This document shows, piece after piece, positions 39,879 through 48,179 of a DNA stretch of 64,000 bases (position 1 is its first letter; the number at the start of each line of letters is the position of its first letter). Under the pieces are notes generated by a model. It was not told the DNA's origin. It was given only the letters and a program-made list of their open reading frames with translations, and did no database searches. This DNA comes from Thalassobaculum sp965228445 (lineage in GTDB: Bacteria > Pseudomonadota > Alphaproteobacteria > Thalassobaculales > Thalassobaculaceae): NCBI GenBank assembly GCA_965228445.1, contig OZ245813.1, forward strand, positions 4,216,001 to 4,280,000. The letters run 5' to 3'. The translations under genes and the position numbers were made by a program.

Positions 39879-40304
39879 ATGGACGGACATTTCATTCTCG
39901 GCCCGGGCGGCATTCTGGCACGGCTGCTGTATCCGGCCTTCATCGTGTTCGCCAGCTACAACACCAGCGGCTATTCCTATTACCACTGGGTGGTCGACTA
40001 CCCCGACCAGGACATCATCCTGAAGATCTGCTGCTTCGGCGTGCTCGGGTTCGCCTATTACAACATCACCGAGACCGGCGCCGTCGCCCTGCAGCGCACC
40101 GGCCTGCTGCTGGTCACCATCGCCGCCTCCGGCGGGGCCTGGTTCGCCATCGACAAGGACTGGGTCACGATCGACAGCCGCACGGACCTGATCAACGCCA
40201 TGCAGTTCACCCTGGTGCTGATCATGGGCGCGGGCCTGTGCTACGCGCATATCCACTCGCGGATCGGCGGCGTGAAGATCGTCGAGGAAGGCCGCAACAC
40301 CTGA
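39879..40304 (+). CDS. Small membrane protein (DUF6524-like)
   Basis: A 141-residue inner-membrane protein with four hydrophobic segments (about 10-28, 43-60, 72-92 and 107-126) and the motif FASYNTSGYSYYHWVVDY near the first loop, which resembles the N-P-T/S-x-Y-S-Y-x-H-W pattern of DUF6524. ATG 39879. It lies 72 bases after the preceding gene on the same strand. Function unknown. Confidence 0.55.
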   Translation: MDGHFILGPGGILARLLYPAFIVFASYNTSGYSYYHWVVDYPDQDIILKICCFGVLGFAYYNITETGAVALQRTGLLLVTIAASGGAWFAIDKDWVTIDSRTDLINAMQFTLVLIMGAGLCYAHIHSRIGGVKIVEEGRNT

Positions 40305-40363
40305 TAGGCCCGGCGCGAGCGCGCCGTCCTGATGCATCAACGCGGGCGCGCCGTCCGGAGCCG

Positions 40364-41251
40364 TCAGATCTGATCGCCGCCGGGGTAATTGCCGGGCATG
40401 CGCGACGAGTGATGCATGCTGATCCGCGCCGGAGATCCGTTGGCGCGCACGGCGAAGCTGTAGCGCGCCGGAGTGACCACGGGGGCGCTGGTCTGCGGAT
40501 CCAGCCAGGTGAAGGTGTACAGCCCGCTCACCAATGTCGCCCGGTCCGACGACAGGCGCTGGAGCTCCTGCTGGAACCGGACGCTCAGCCCCTCATAGGA
40601 GGCCAGCCGGTCGAAATACGTGCGGATCTGCGCCGGGCCGATCCGCGGCCGTTCCTCGGCGGTGGCCAGCAGCAGAGCGTCCGCGGTGTACAGGGCGATG
40701 ATCCGGTCCACATTGCGCGACTGCAGCGCGGCGGCCCAGTCCTGCAGGACCTGACCGGCGTCGCCGGTTCCAGCCGCCCCCGCGGCGGCGGCCGCGTCCG
40801 GCATCGCGGGCATCGGCAGCCAGGAGCGGGTGCTCGGCGTCGGATCGGGAAGGTCGTCGAACCAGCTCGTGTCGCGCCAGATCCAGCCGGAGACCGCCGG
40901 CGTCCAGCCCGACCGGTTGACCAACTGGCGTACCCGGCGCGCGGCCTCGTTCGGCGTCACCACGTTGCCGGCCCGGGCGGTGAAGAAATCGGTCGCCGCC
41001 CGGAAGTCCGCGCGGGCGACCCGGCCGGCCTGCTTGACCCGGCCGGCGAGAAACGCGGCGGTCTCGTCGGCCACCTCGCTCTCCAGGATCAGATCGGACT
41101 GCCGCGCGCCGACCATCAGCGCCGACATGGCGTCGTCCAGGCTCAGGCCGAACCGGGTGGTGCCGGCGTGCAGGAGGGCGCGCTCCTCGTCCAGCGCAAT
41201 GAAGCGCCGGCCGCTGCGGAAGCTGCCGATATAGTCGAGGAACTGCTGCAT
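40364..41251 (-). CDS. Domain-X protein 2 with C-terminal SnoaL-like domain
   Basis: The 295-residue protein has domain X at about residues 14-133 (FIALDEERALLHAGTTRF, TDFFTARAGNVVTP, SGWIWRDTSWFDDL) and a C-terminal NTF2/SnoaL-like domain (about 160-285, DWAAALQSRNVDRIIALYTADALLLA, SVRFQQELQRLSS). No signal peptide is visible, so it should be cytoplasmic. SnoaL folds bind small ligands or act as catalytic cones. ATG 41251 is one codon after a GTG at 41254, and either could serve. It is last in the operon with the MlaE-like ABC fusion, 93 bases downstream of it. Confidence 0.65.
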   Translation of the reverse strand: MQQFLDYIGSFRSGRRFIALDEERALLHAGTTRFGLSLDDAMSALMVGARQSDLILESEVADETAAFLAGRVKQAGRVARADFRAATDFFTARAGNVVTPNEAARRVRQLVNRSGWTPAVSGWIWRDTSWFDDLPDPTPSTRSWLPMPAMPDAAAAAGAAGTGDAGQVLQDWAAALQSRNVDRIIALYTADALLLATAEERPRIGPAQIRTYFDRLASYEGLSVRFQQELQRLSSDRATLVSGLYTFTWLDPQTSAPVVTPARYSFAVRANGSPARISMHHSSRMPGNYPGGDQI

Positions 41252-41344
41252 CACCCCGGATCCCGTGCCGCGTCGAGGCGCATTAGGGCGTGGGCGGACG
41301 CGAAAATCCAGTAGAGCTTGGTCATCGTTTCCCGCCGCATCGCG

Positions 41345-42928
41345 TCAGAAGGTGGCTTCCAGGCGGGCCGAGACCTGCTTGAACTCGATCAGAGTCAGCA
41401 CCGACTGCCAGGTCAGCACGAAGGACAGTCCCCAGATCAGCGACTGTGCGATCGCCTTGTTGATGTCGAGCACGTCGTGCTTCGGCCGGTAACCGAAATA
41501 CAGCGCGATGGCCGAGGCGCCGACGATCGACGGGACGGTCTTGGCCAGGATCCAGTCCCAGCCGACCAGGAAGGACACGCCCGGCGGCCACAGCCGCTGG
41601 AAGAACTGGTCGCGCCACATATAGGTCGAGCCGTCCGGGAAGATCTCGGCCCAGGTCATCATCGCCACCCAGGCGGTCAGGCAGACCGCGGCCGCCGCCA
41701 GGAACACCGCCGCCACGCCCGACGCCGCCATCACCATGGTGTTGATATAGAGCCGGTGCGGCACGTTCAGGTTCCGCATCGCCTTGATCTGATCGGAATA
41801 GACCTTGTGGCCGATGCTCGCGGTGATCAGCGACGAGTTGCGCACGCTGATAAGCACCGCCGCCATCAGCGGCGCGAGAACCCGCAGCTCGGCGAAGGCC
41901 AGGCCGGCCAGCGCGTCGGAATGGATCACCGGCAGCAGGTAGTCGCGGAACGGCAGGTACATGAAGATGAACCAGGTCGTCACGAAGCCGACGATGGTGC
42001 ATCCGAGGCCGACGAACAGCAGGGCCGAGGGCGCGAAGCACAGTTCCCAGATGTAGCGCAGGAAGAAGCGCAGCCCCCAGTCGACCCGCCAGCGGGCGGC
42101 GGCATCCGGCAGCGGTCCGCCGTCGGCCAGCTCCTCCGGCCCGGCCGGCATCTGCGGCGCGGCGACCGTGTGGACGGTCGGCGGCTGCTCGTTCTCGATC
42201 GCCGACAGGGCGGCCTCGATGGTGTCGCTGCCGACCGCCACCTCCACCAGGGCGTGGGCATTGGAGTCCAGGACCAGCGCGCGGTCGGCCACGTCCACCA
42301 GATGCCGGAAGTGGTGGGCGATGATGACCACCGGGATGCCGACCTCGTCGACCAGGGCGCGCAGCATATGGGCGAGCTGGCGCGAGGACGAGACGTCCAG
42401 GCCCGAGTTCGGCTCGTCCAGGAACAGCACCGGGTGATTGCCCAGCAGGGTGCGGGCGATGGCGACGCGCTGACGCTGGCCGCCGCTGGCCGAGGCCACC
42501 GGCTGCCGCCGGTCGATATCCTCGATCAGCCGGTCGATGGCCTCGCTGAGGGACGGGCTGATGGCGTCGCTGTGGTCGCGGGCGATGGCCAGGTTGTCGG
42601 CGACGGTGAGGTCGTCGAACAGGGCGAAGTTCTGGAACACCACGCCACCGATCGCCACCCGGTCCTCGGCGATGTCGTAGACCCGGTCGCCGTAGCTGAT
42701 CTCGCCCGATGCCTGCCAGCCTTCCTCGCGCGGGTCGATGGCGCCGGACAGCATGTTGATCAGGGTCGACTTGCCGGTTCCGCTCGGTCCGGCGAGCAGC
42801 ACGATCTCGCCGGCGTTCAGCGCCAGGTCGACGTCGCGCAGCAGCACGCGTCCGGCGGGCTGGGCGATGGAGAGCGACGCGACCGACAGGATCGGGGCGC
42901 GGCGTTCGGCGGCGGAGGCTGGGGTCAC
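41345..42928 (-). CDS. ABC ATPase fused to an MlaE-like permease
   Basis: A 527-residue fusion. The N-terminal half is an intact ABC ATPase: Walker A GPSGTGKST (residues 47-55), Q-loop VVFQNFALFDDLT, signature SGGQRQRVAIA, Walker B VLFLDEPNSGLD and H-loop IIAHH. After a linker (about 236-285) come five or six membrane segments. The core LRVLAPLMAAVLISVRNSSLITASIGHKVYSDQIKAMRNLNV matches the ELGP...R.GSAIAAEIG...EQIDALR pattern of MlaE/YrbE lipid permeases. In E. coli and others MlaF and MlaE are separate genes. Start GTG 42928 overlaps the upstream TGA (GTGA), so it is coupled to the MCE-like gene. Confidence 0.7.
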   Translation of the reverse strand: MTPASAAERRAPILSVASLSIAQPAGRVLLRDVDLALNAGEIVLLAGPSGTGKSTLINMLSGAIDPREEGWQASGEISYGDRVYDIAEDRVAIGGVVFQNFALFDDLTVADNLAIARDHSDAISPSLSEAIDRLIEDIDRRQPVASASGGQRQRVAIARTLLGNHPVLFLDEPNSGLDVSSSRQLAHMLRALVDEVGIPVVIIAHHFRHLVDVADRALVLDSNAHALVEVAVGSDTIEAALSAIENEQPPTVHTVAAPQMPAGPEELADGGPLPDAAARWRVDWGLRFFLRYIWELCFAPSALLFVGLGCTIVGFVTTWFIFMYLPFRDYLLPVIHSDALAGLAFAELRVLAPLMAAVLISVRNSSLITASIGHKVYSDQIKAMRNLNVPHRLYINTMVMAASGVAAVFLAAAAVCLTAWVAMMTWAEIFPDGSTYMWRDQFFQRLWPPGVSFLVGWDWILAKTVPSIVGASAIALYFGYRPKHDVLDINKAIAQSLIWGLSFVLTWQSVLTLIEFKQVSARLEATF

Positions 42929-44037
42929 GATCCGGCTCTCGTCAGCGGGGTAAAGCGGTTCAGCATGCCGGAGGGCGGGGTCTCGCCCTTCGGCACGACG
43001 ACGGCGACCACCCGGGGGCGGCGCAGCAGGATGTAGCGGATGATCCGCACCGCCAGGGCGTCGGGCTGCATCTCCGGGCCACGGCCGACGACACTGGAGA
43101 AGATCGCGGTGGTGGCGGTCGCCGCCTCGCGCTCCAGCACCTGCAGTTCGGCATGGAAGGCCGGATCGCGGGAGATGTCGTCGAGCAGCGTCTCGGTCCG
43201 CGGGTCGTCGGACACGGCGTCGATGAAGGCGTCGGCCAGCACCACGCCGACCTGCCAGAACCGGCGGTCGCGGCCGAGATTGAGGGCGTGGATGACCATC
43301 GCATCGAAGAAGGCGTCGTTGCGCAGCAGGTCGGCGGCGGCGTCGCCCAGCGGGGAGTAGTCGACCTTGCCCTCGACCAGCAGGTCCAGCATGCCCTGCC
43401 AGGACGGGGTCATCATCTCCAGCGCGGCGGCCCGCAGGCGCGGGATGGCGGCGATCAGCAGGCTGTTGCTCAGTTCCGGCGCGTATTCCCGGCGGTAGAT
43501 CTCGATCGCCCGGTCGGTGGCCTTGTCGAGGGCCGGATCGGCGCGGATCTTGCGGTAGGCGTCGATCACGATCTCCTGGAGCCGCGCCCGATAGGCCTCG
43601 TCGAAGGCCGGATCGCGGACGATGGTGACGAACCGGTCGCGCATCGAGCGGGCGACCCGTTCCATGTCCTTGGCGATCGCCGTCCGGGACTGGTCGGGCA
43701 CCAGGGCGAGCAGAGCGCGCGCGTTGGTCTCCAGCAGCAGGACCCGGGAGTCGCCGACCGGCTCGATCTCCACGTCCGGGAACACGGCGACCCGCAGCCG
43801 GTCCGGCCCCAGCATCACCACCCGGCCGATGGCGACCGAGGAGCCGTCGTCGCGCAGCCGGTAGGCGGGGAAGCCAACATGGTTGTTGATCTCTCGGGAC
43901 CAGTCCGGCCGCTCGAAGTCGGCCGCGTTCTCCGTCTTGCCGAAGGGCGAGCCGTGAAAGGCGAGCACCCCGCTGGCGGCGAAGGCGACGACGATCAGCA
44001 GCGAGAACAGATAGGCAGCGGCACGGTACAGGGACAT
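42925..44037 (-). CDS. Membrane-anchored protein with an MCE-like stretch
   Basis: A 370-residue protein with an N-terminal membrane helix (about 7-28) and a large periplasmic part. Residues about 50-115 (SSVAIGRVVMLGPDRLRVAVF, then PDVEIEPVGDSRVLLL) have the spacing of an MCE/MlaD domain, in which V-G-x-V, a beta strand and D-S-x-A recur, although the similarity is weak. The rest is helical (VARSMRDRFVTIVRD, LAVRIIRYILLRRPRVVAV). It overlaps the ABC fusion gene by four bases. If the MCE reading holds, the pair forms a lipid transporter; otherwise it is an unknown partner of the ABC protein. Confidence 0.5.
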   Translation of the reverse strand: MSLYRAAAYLFSLLIVVAFAASGVLAFHGSPFGKTENAADFERPDWSREINNHVGFPAYRLRDDGSSVAIGRVVMLGPDRLRVAVFPDVEIEPVGDSRVLLLETNARALLALVPDQSRTAIAKDMERVARSMRDRFVTIVRDPAFDEAYRARLQEIVIDAYRKIRADPALDKATDRAIEIYRREYAPELSNSLLIAAIPRLRAAALEMMTPSWQGMLDLLVEGKVDYSPLGDAAADLLRNDAFFDAMVIHALNLGRDRRFWQVGVVLADAFIDAVSDDPRTETLLDDISRDPAFHAELQVLEREAATATTAIFSSVVGRGPEMQPDALAVRIIRYILLRRPRVVAVVVPKGETPPSGMLNRFTPLTRAGS

Positions 44038-44054
44038 GGGCGAGGAACGCTGCT

Positions 44055-44483
44055 CTATGGGAACGAACGGAACGGCCGCCGGTCGGCCAGCACGTCGGCG
44101 CTTTCGGCCGGCGGCCGGCGCGCCAGGATCATGGTCTCGAGCTGATGGTACAGCGCGTAGAACGGACGGTTGTCAATAAAGCTGAGCATGTGGACGTTGC
44201 CCAGGATGGCGTCGTGCAGGATCGACCCGGTGAGCTGGGCGCAGCCGGCGAAGCGCACGACGAACAGCGGCGGCATCAGCATGGAGGCGCTGAGACCCAG
44301 TTCCGTGATCTCCGCCAGTTCGATCCGGCTCTTGCGGATCGGGTGCGAGCGGAACATCAGTTCGTGCACGTCGCAGATGAACTGGCTGCGGTCGATCGAC
44401 AGATAGGTCTCGTACAGGGTCAGGGTGCTGAACGCACCGGAACACTGCGCGATGGCCTTCTCGACGACGGCGCTGTGCTCCAT
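44055..44483 (-). CDS. Hypothetical cytoplasmic protein heading the MlaE-fusion operon
   Basis: Not recognised. From ATG 44483 it is 142 residues, with no signal peptide or membrane helix; a TTG at 44555 would add 24 residues. The middle part (RSHPIRKSRIELAEITELGLSA, then PPLFVVRFAGCAQL) is alpha/beta and slightly basic, and FIDNRPFYALYHQLETM is helical. It ends 17 bases before the MCE-like gene, so it belongs to the same operon. The ribosome binding site is not obvious. Confidence 0.5.
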   Translation of the reverse strand: MEHSAVVEKAIAQCSGAFSTLTLYETYLSIDRSQFICDVHELMFRSHPIRKSRIELAEITELGLSASMLMPPLFVVRFAGCAQLTGSILHDAILGNVHMLSFIDNRPFYALYHQLETMILARRPPAESADVLADRRPFRSFP

Positions 44484-44632
44484 GGCGGGGGGTCCGAACT
44501 TGTATCTGGGGGCGACCGTCGGGGAACCGTATAGGACCGGCGAGGCGCTTTGCAATCGTCGCCGTATGTTGCCTCAAATGCCCATGATCGGTAGGATCTG
44601 CTCCAGGCCTTTTCTAGACTCGCGGGCGTATA

Positions 44633-44869
44633 ATGGAATTTCTGCTCACGGCGACGACCACGTTCGCGGGGACCCTGCTGGCCCTCGGATTCATCGAGGT
44701 GACGGCTGAGAATCTGGCGATCTGGAACAGCGAGCACGTCTCCGGATACTTCTGGAACATTGAGCAGAACCCTGAAGGCAGCGAGGCCGAGCGCCTCGCG
44801 TTCGAGATGGCAGGCACGCCGCTGGCGCGCACGGACATGGAACTCTGCCGCATCGTCGATCGGAACTGA
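44633..44869 (+). CDS. Small membrane protein 1 of a tandem pair
   Basis: A 78-residue product with one hydrophobic segment (about 4-24), an aromatic stretch (NSEHVSGYFWN) and an acidic middle. It ends in CRIVDRN. The sequence TATAAT at 44629-44634 overlaps the start codon, which is odd: a -10 box here would start transcription after the ATG. The next small protein begins 24 bases downstream and has similar size and layout. Coding status is supported by position and the intact tandem arrangement only. Confidence 0.45.
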   Translation: MEFLLTATTTFAGTLLALGFIEVTAENLAIWNSEHVSGYFWNIEQNPEGSEAERLAFEMAGTPLARTDMELCRIVDRN

Positions 44870-44893
44870 CGGCGCGGCCGGGAGAACGGGATC

Positions 44894-45136
44894 ATGACAT
44901 TCGTCGCGACGGTATCAGGATTTCTGGCGGCACAGTTCGTCGCCGCCCTCTATTCGGAGCAGTTCGCCGAGTGGTGGATGTACGGCTACGAGCGCGGCTT
45001 CTATGCCGAGGTCGCGGCGCCGGAAACGGTGACGCCCGGCCAGTTCACGCTGGGCGACAAGGAACTGATCACGAATTACTGCTCGGCCGCGCAGACCGAG
45101 CATGTATCGGCGCTTCGGGCGGAGCTCGGAGGGTAG
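44894..45136 (+). CDS. Small membrane protein 2 of a tandem pair
   Basis: An 80-residue product from ATG 44894. It has a hydrophobic N-terminal segment (VATVSGFLAAQFVAALY), an aromatic patch (WWMYGYERGFYAE) and a polar tail with a single Cys (NYCSAAQTEHV). It resembles its neighbour in size and plan more than in sequence. GGGAGAACGG upstream may serve as ribosome binding site. Function unknown. Confidence 0.45.
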   Translation: MTFVATVSGFLAAQFVAALYSEQFAEWWMYGYERGFYAEVAAPETVTPGQFTLGDKELITNYCSAAQTEHVSALRAELGG

Positions 45137-45182
45137 GGCCGGCGCCGCCGCCGGACAGATCCGGGGACGGCTCACAACCGGG

Positions 45183-45608
45183 ATGTCCATGGGGGGTATG
45201 GTGCGACTGGGTTTCTTCAAGACGATCGTGATGGCGTTCGCGGCGCTCGGCCTGATGGCGACGCCGGTTCTGGCGCAGCAGGCCGGATCGGCCGCGTCGG
45301 AGCAGCGCGTGCCGTCTCCGGCCATCGTTCAGTCGCTGGACGATGCGCGGGACGAGAGCCACACGATCAGTTCGGTCTCCGCGGCCCTGCTCGGCGCGGC
45401 GGCCGGTGCGCTCGCGCTCAACGTGATCACGGGCGGCGCGGCGCTGTCCCCGATCATCGGACTGCCGGCCTCCGACCTGATCGGCGGGACCTGGCTGGCG
45501 GCGGCGGGTTCCCTGCCGCTGGCCGGCGAGATGGCGGTGCACACGGTCACGGCGGCCACCGTCGCCATGGGCGGCGCACTGGCCGGCATGTACTTCGTCA
45601 GCGAATGA
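45183..45608 (+). CDS. Small exported protein with Gly/Ala-rich hydrophobic segments
   Basis: ATG 45183 gives 141 residues; ATGs at 45189 and 45198 are in the same frame, the last with the tightest signal peptide (MVRLGFFKTIVMAFAALGL, cleavage after VLA). The mature part has a polar, Ser-rich start and two hydrophobic stretches (AALLGAAAGALALNVITGG and VTAATVAMGGALAGMYFV). The plan matches the proteins at 38212-38625 and 45691-46068. No function is known. Confidence 0.55.
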   Translation: MSMGGMVRLGFFKTIVMAFAALGLMATPVLAQQAGSAASEQRVPSPAIVQSLDDARDESHTISSVSAALLGAAAGALALNVITGGAALSPIIGLPASDLIGGTWLAAAGSLPLAGEMAVHTVTAATVAMGGALAGMYFVSE

Positions 45609-45690
45609 CATCGACGGGGGCCGGCCCGGCCGCCGCCTCCTCAAGACCCACACGCATATCGGACAGCAGAGACCGACAGGGAGAAGTGCC

Positions 45691-46068
45691 ATGACCAATC
45701 TGTTCAAGCTCGCCAAGGGGCTCGTCATAGCCCTCGGGCTCGTCTTCGTCGTCGCCACCGGCGCCAAGGCGCAGGCCATTCAGCCGATCGTTCCGGAAGC
45801 CGCGCAGACCTCGAGCTTCGACGCCTACCGCGCGGTCGCCATCACCGCCGGCGTGGTCGGCGGCGCGGTCGTCGCCACGATCGTCACCGACGGGCTGATC
45901 CTGCCGGTCTACGGCACGCTGACCGGCTCGAGCATCGGCGCCCTGGGCCAGGGCAATGCGCTGGCGCTGGTCCACACCCAGGGCTATGCCCTGTTCCGCG
46001 GTAGCATGCGGCTGCTCGGCGCGGTCAGCGGCGGCCTCTACGCCGACGCCTGGTACACCGGCGAGTAA
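45691..46068 (+). CDS. Small exported protein with Gly/Ala-rich hydrophobic segments
   Basis: 125 residues from ATG 45691, which follows GGGAGAAGTGCC. Signal peptide (about 1-27, cleavage after AKA), then a hydrophobic stretch rich in Gly/Val (AITAGVVGGAVVATIVTDG) and a second near the C-terminus (LLGAVSGGLYADAW). Related in plan to the gene 82 bases upstream, with which it probably forms an operon. Confidence 0.55.
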   Translation: MTNLFKLAKGLVIALGLVFVVATGAKAQAIQPIVPEAAQTSSFDAYRAVAITAGVVGGAVVATIVTDGLILPVYGTLTGSSIGALGQGNALALVHTQGYALFRGSMRLLGAVSGGLYADAWYTGE

Positions 46069-46110
46069 GTCCGGACGGCCAACGACAGCCGGCGACCATT
46101 CCAGCGGCGA

Positions 46111-46983
46111 TCAGTCCGCGTCCGTGAGGCGCGCGCTGATCGCCGAGACGACGGCGCCAACCGGGTTCGCGGCGGTGTCGACGATCACGGCCCGGCCGGG
46201 TGCCCGGTCCTGGAGCACCGCGATCGCCTCTCCCGTGTCGTAGTACCTGGACTCCTCCACCACGATGGCGGCGGCCGAGGCGACCGCCGGCAGATCGGCA
46301 CCGGCCTCCGACAGCAGGTGTGCCAGCCGCCGCATGGTGCCGTCCGGCATCAGCGTTTCGACCTCATGCTCCCGCAGAACGCGCAGATAGTCCGCCGCCC
46401 CGGCCGCATCGTCGGTCAGAGCGCCGGTATCCAGCGCGGCGCGGTCGAACGGGTCGCCGCGCAGGCTGAGCCGGGCAACCCGGACCTCGGGGGCGGCCAC
46501 CAGTACAGCGAAGACGGCGTTCGGCAGGCGCGCCGCCGCGGCCGTCTCGGCCGGCCCGCGAACCCCGTCGAACACCAGCCAGCCCTCGGCGAGCAGGTCG
46601 CCCGCCATCGACCCATCGACGGTCAGACGTTCCAGCACGTCGCCCATGCCGCCCGGATGCGCGTCGCGGAACGCCGCCGTCAGCCGGAACCGCTCGATCC
46701 GGTCGGTCACCTGGCGGCCGGGATCGCCGGTCATGGCCGGCAGGATGATGCGGTCGGTGACGGCGCGGCGGTCCGGAAGCACGGCCCGTACCGCGCCGGT
46801 TCCGGCAAGGCCGGCCACCGTCGCGGACTTCCCCGAGCCGGTGAGGCCGACGAAGACCACCATCCGTGCGGTTGCCAGGCAGTGCCGCCCGTCGGGCGCG
46901 GCGCCGGGCGGCAGCGAGAAATCGACGGCGATGTCCGCGGCGCTGATCCGGGTGACCGGATCGGTGGAAATTCCAGGCGGCAT
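46111..46983 (-). CDS. P-loop ATPase/kinase-like protein, unknown
   Basis: The 290-residue protein has a Walker A motif GLTGSGKSATV (about residues 46-56) and a later segment with VFDGVRGPAETAAAARLPNA, which looks like a small-molecule kinase fold. The C-terminal 60 residues (AAIVVEESRYYDTGEAIAVL) are helical. No family name is certain. Start is ATG 46983. It is divergent from the TauD-type dioxygenase gene 210 bases away. Confidence 0.55.
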   Translation of the reverse strand: MPPGISTDPVTRISAADIAVDFSLPPGAAPDGRHCLATARMVVFVGLTGSGKSATVAGLAGTGAVRAVLPDRRAVTDRIILPAMTGDPGRQVTDRIERFRLTAAFRDAHPGGMGDVLERLTVDGSMAGDLLAEGWLVFDGVRGPAETAAAARLPNAVFAVLVAAPEVRVARLSLRGDPFDRAALDTGALTDDAAGAADYLRVLREHEVETLMPDGTMRRLAHLLSEAGADLPAVASAAAIVVEESRYYDTGEAIAVLQDRAPGRAVIVDTAANPVGAVVSAISARLTDAD

Positions 46984-47192
46984 GACCGCTCCTTGATTGA
47001 TCGTGGCGCGTTCCGACGGTTTTTCGGCGATCGGCGGTCACTTACCCCCGCGACCGTCGCGCCGCGATCATGGTAGAACCCTTCCAGGAAACCGGCGCAG
47101 TGAATCACTCTTGATCGGCCGGTGCAATTGCGCGCATCCATGCCCGGTCGCGCGATCGCGGATGCCGGGCGGCACCCGGCTGGAGGTCAACG

Positions 47193-48149
47193 ATGCAGGC
47201 AGAAGCTATCCGGGCCGAGGCGGCCGACGGCCTCGGGATCGAGGCGGTTCCCCTGACCCCGTTCCTGGGCGCGGAGATCACCGGACTGGATCTGTCGCGC
47301 GACATCGCGCCGGAGGCGGCCGCGCGGGTGCGCGAGCTGTTCTACCGCCACCAGGTGATCACGGTCCGCGGCCAGGACATCCCGCCGGAAGGGTTCATCC
47401 GTTTCGCCGAGATCTTCGGCCCGATCGAGCCGTTCTTCATCAGCTCCTATAACCATCCCGAGCATCCGCAGATCTACGTGCTCTCGAACGTGCGCAAGGA
47501 CGGCAAGCCCATCGGCCGCGACGGCGCGGGCACCCACTGGCACAGCGACAGCACCTTCGTGGAGAAGCCGAGCAGCGTCACCCTGCTGCACGGCGTGGAG
47601 GTTCCGGCGCGCGGCGGCGATACGCTGTTCGCCAACATGTACGACGCCTATGACCGGCTGGACGCGGAGACCCGGGCGCTGATCGACGGCCGCCGGGCGA
47701 TCCACCGTTACCAGCGCAAGGAGTTCGTGTTCTCCGGCGACCGCGAGCTCAGCGCCGCGGAGAAGGCCGAGATCGAGGAGCTGAAGCGCAAGCGTCTGGC
47801 CGAGGAGGCGGCGACCGCCCCGTCGCCGACCGCGCAGAAGAGCAACAAGGTGCCCGAGCAGCGCCATCCCGTCGCCCGCACCCATCCGGTGACCGGCCGC
47901 AAGGCGCTGTACCTGAACGACGAGATGATGGTCGGCATCGAAGGGCTGGAGGATGCGGTCGCCGTGCCGCTGCTGCGCCGCCTCTGCGAGGAGGCGACGA
48001 CCCCTGAGCACGTGCTGCGGTTCAAGTGGCGCCAGGGCGATCTGGTGGCGTGGGACAATGCGTCGATCATCCACTCCGCCACCTTCACCCCACCGGACCA
48101 GGCCCGGATCATGCACCGCCTGACGGTCGAGGGCGGCGTGCCGGTCTGA
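47193..48149 (+). CDS. TauD/TfdA-family Fe(II)/2-oxoglutarate dioxygenase
   Basis: Non-heme iron oxygenase that hydroxylates a small substrate with 2-oxoglutarate and oxygen. The 318-residue protein shows the iron-binding facial triad: His117-x-Asp119 in HWHSDSTF, and His294 in DNASIIHSATF. The conserved Arg that binds 2-oxoglutarate lies in the downstream ARIMHRLTV. The substrate is not visible: taurine, alkylsulfonates or aryloxy acids all occur in this family. An Ala/Pro/Glu-rich insert near residues 190-225 is longer than in TauD. Confidence 0.85.
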   Translation: MQAEAIRAEAADGLGIEAVPLTPFLGAEITGLDLSRDIAPEAAARVRELFYRHQVITVRGQDIPPEGFIRFAEIFGPIEPFFISSYNHPEHPQIYVLSNVRKDGKPIGRDGAGTHWHSDSTFVEKPSSVTLLHGVEVPARGGDTLFANMYDAYDRLDAETRALIDGRRAIHRYQRKEFVFSGDRELSAAEKAEIEELKRKRLAEEAATAPSPTAQKSNKVPEQRHPVARTHPVTGRKALYLNDEMMVGIEGLEDAVAVPLLRRLCEEATTPEHVLRFKWRQGDLVAWDNASIIHSATFTPPDQARIMHRLTVEGGVPV

Positions 48150-48179
48150 CGCCGGCGCCGGGATGTGACGAGGCCTTTC

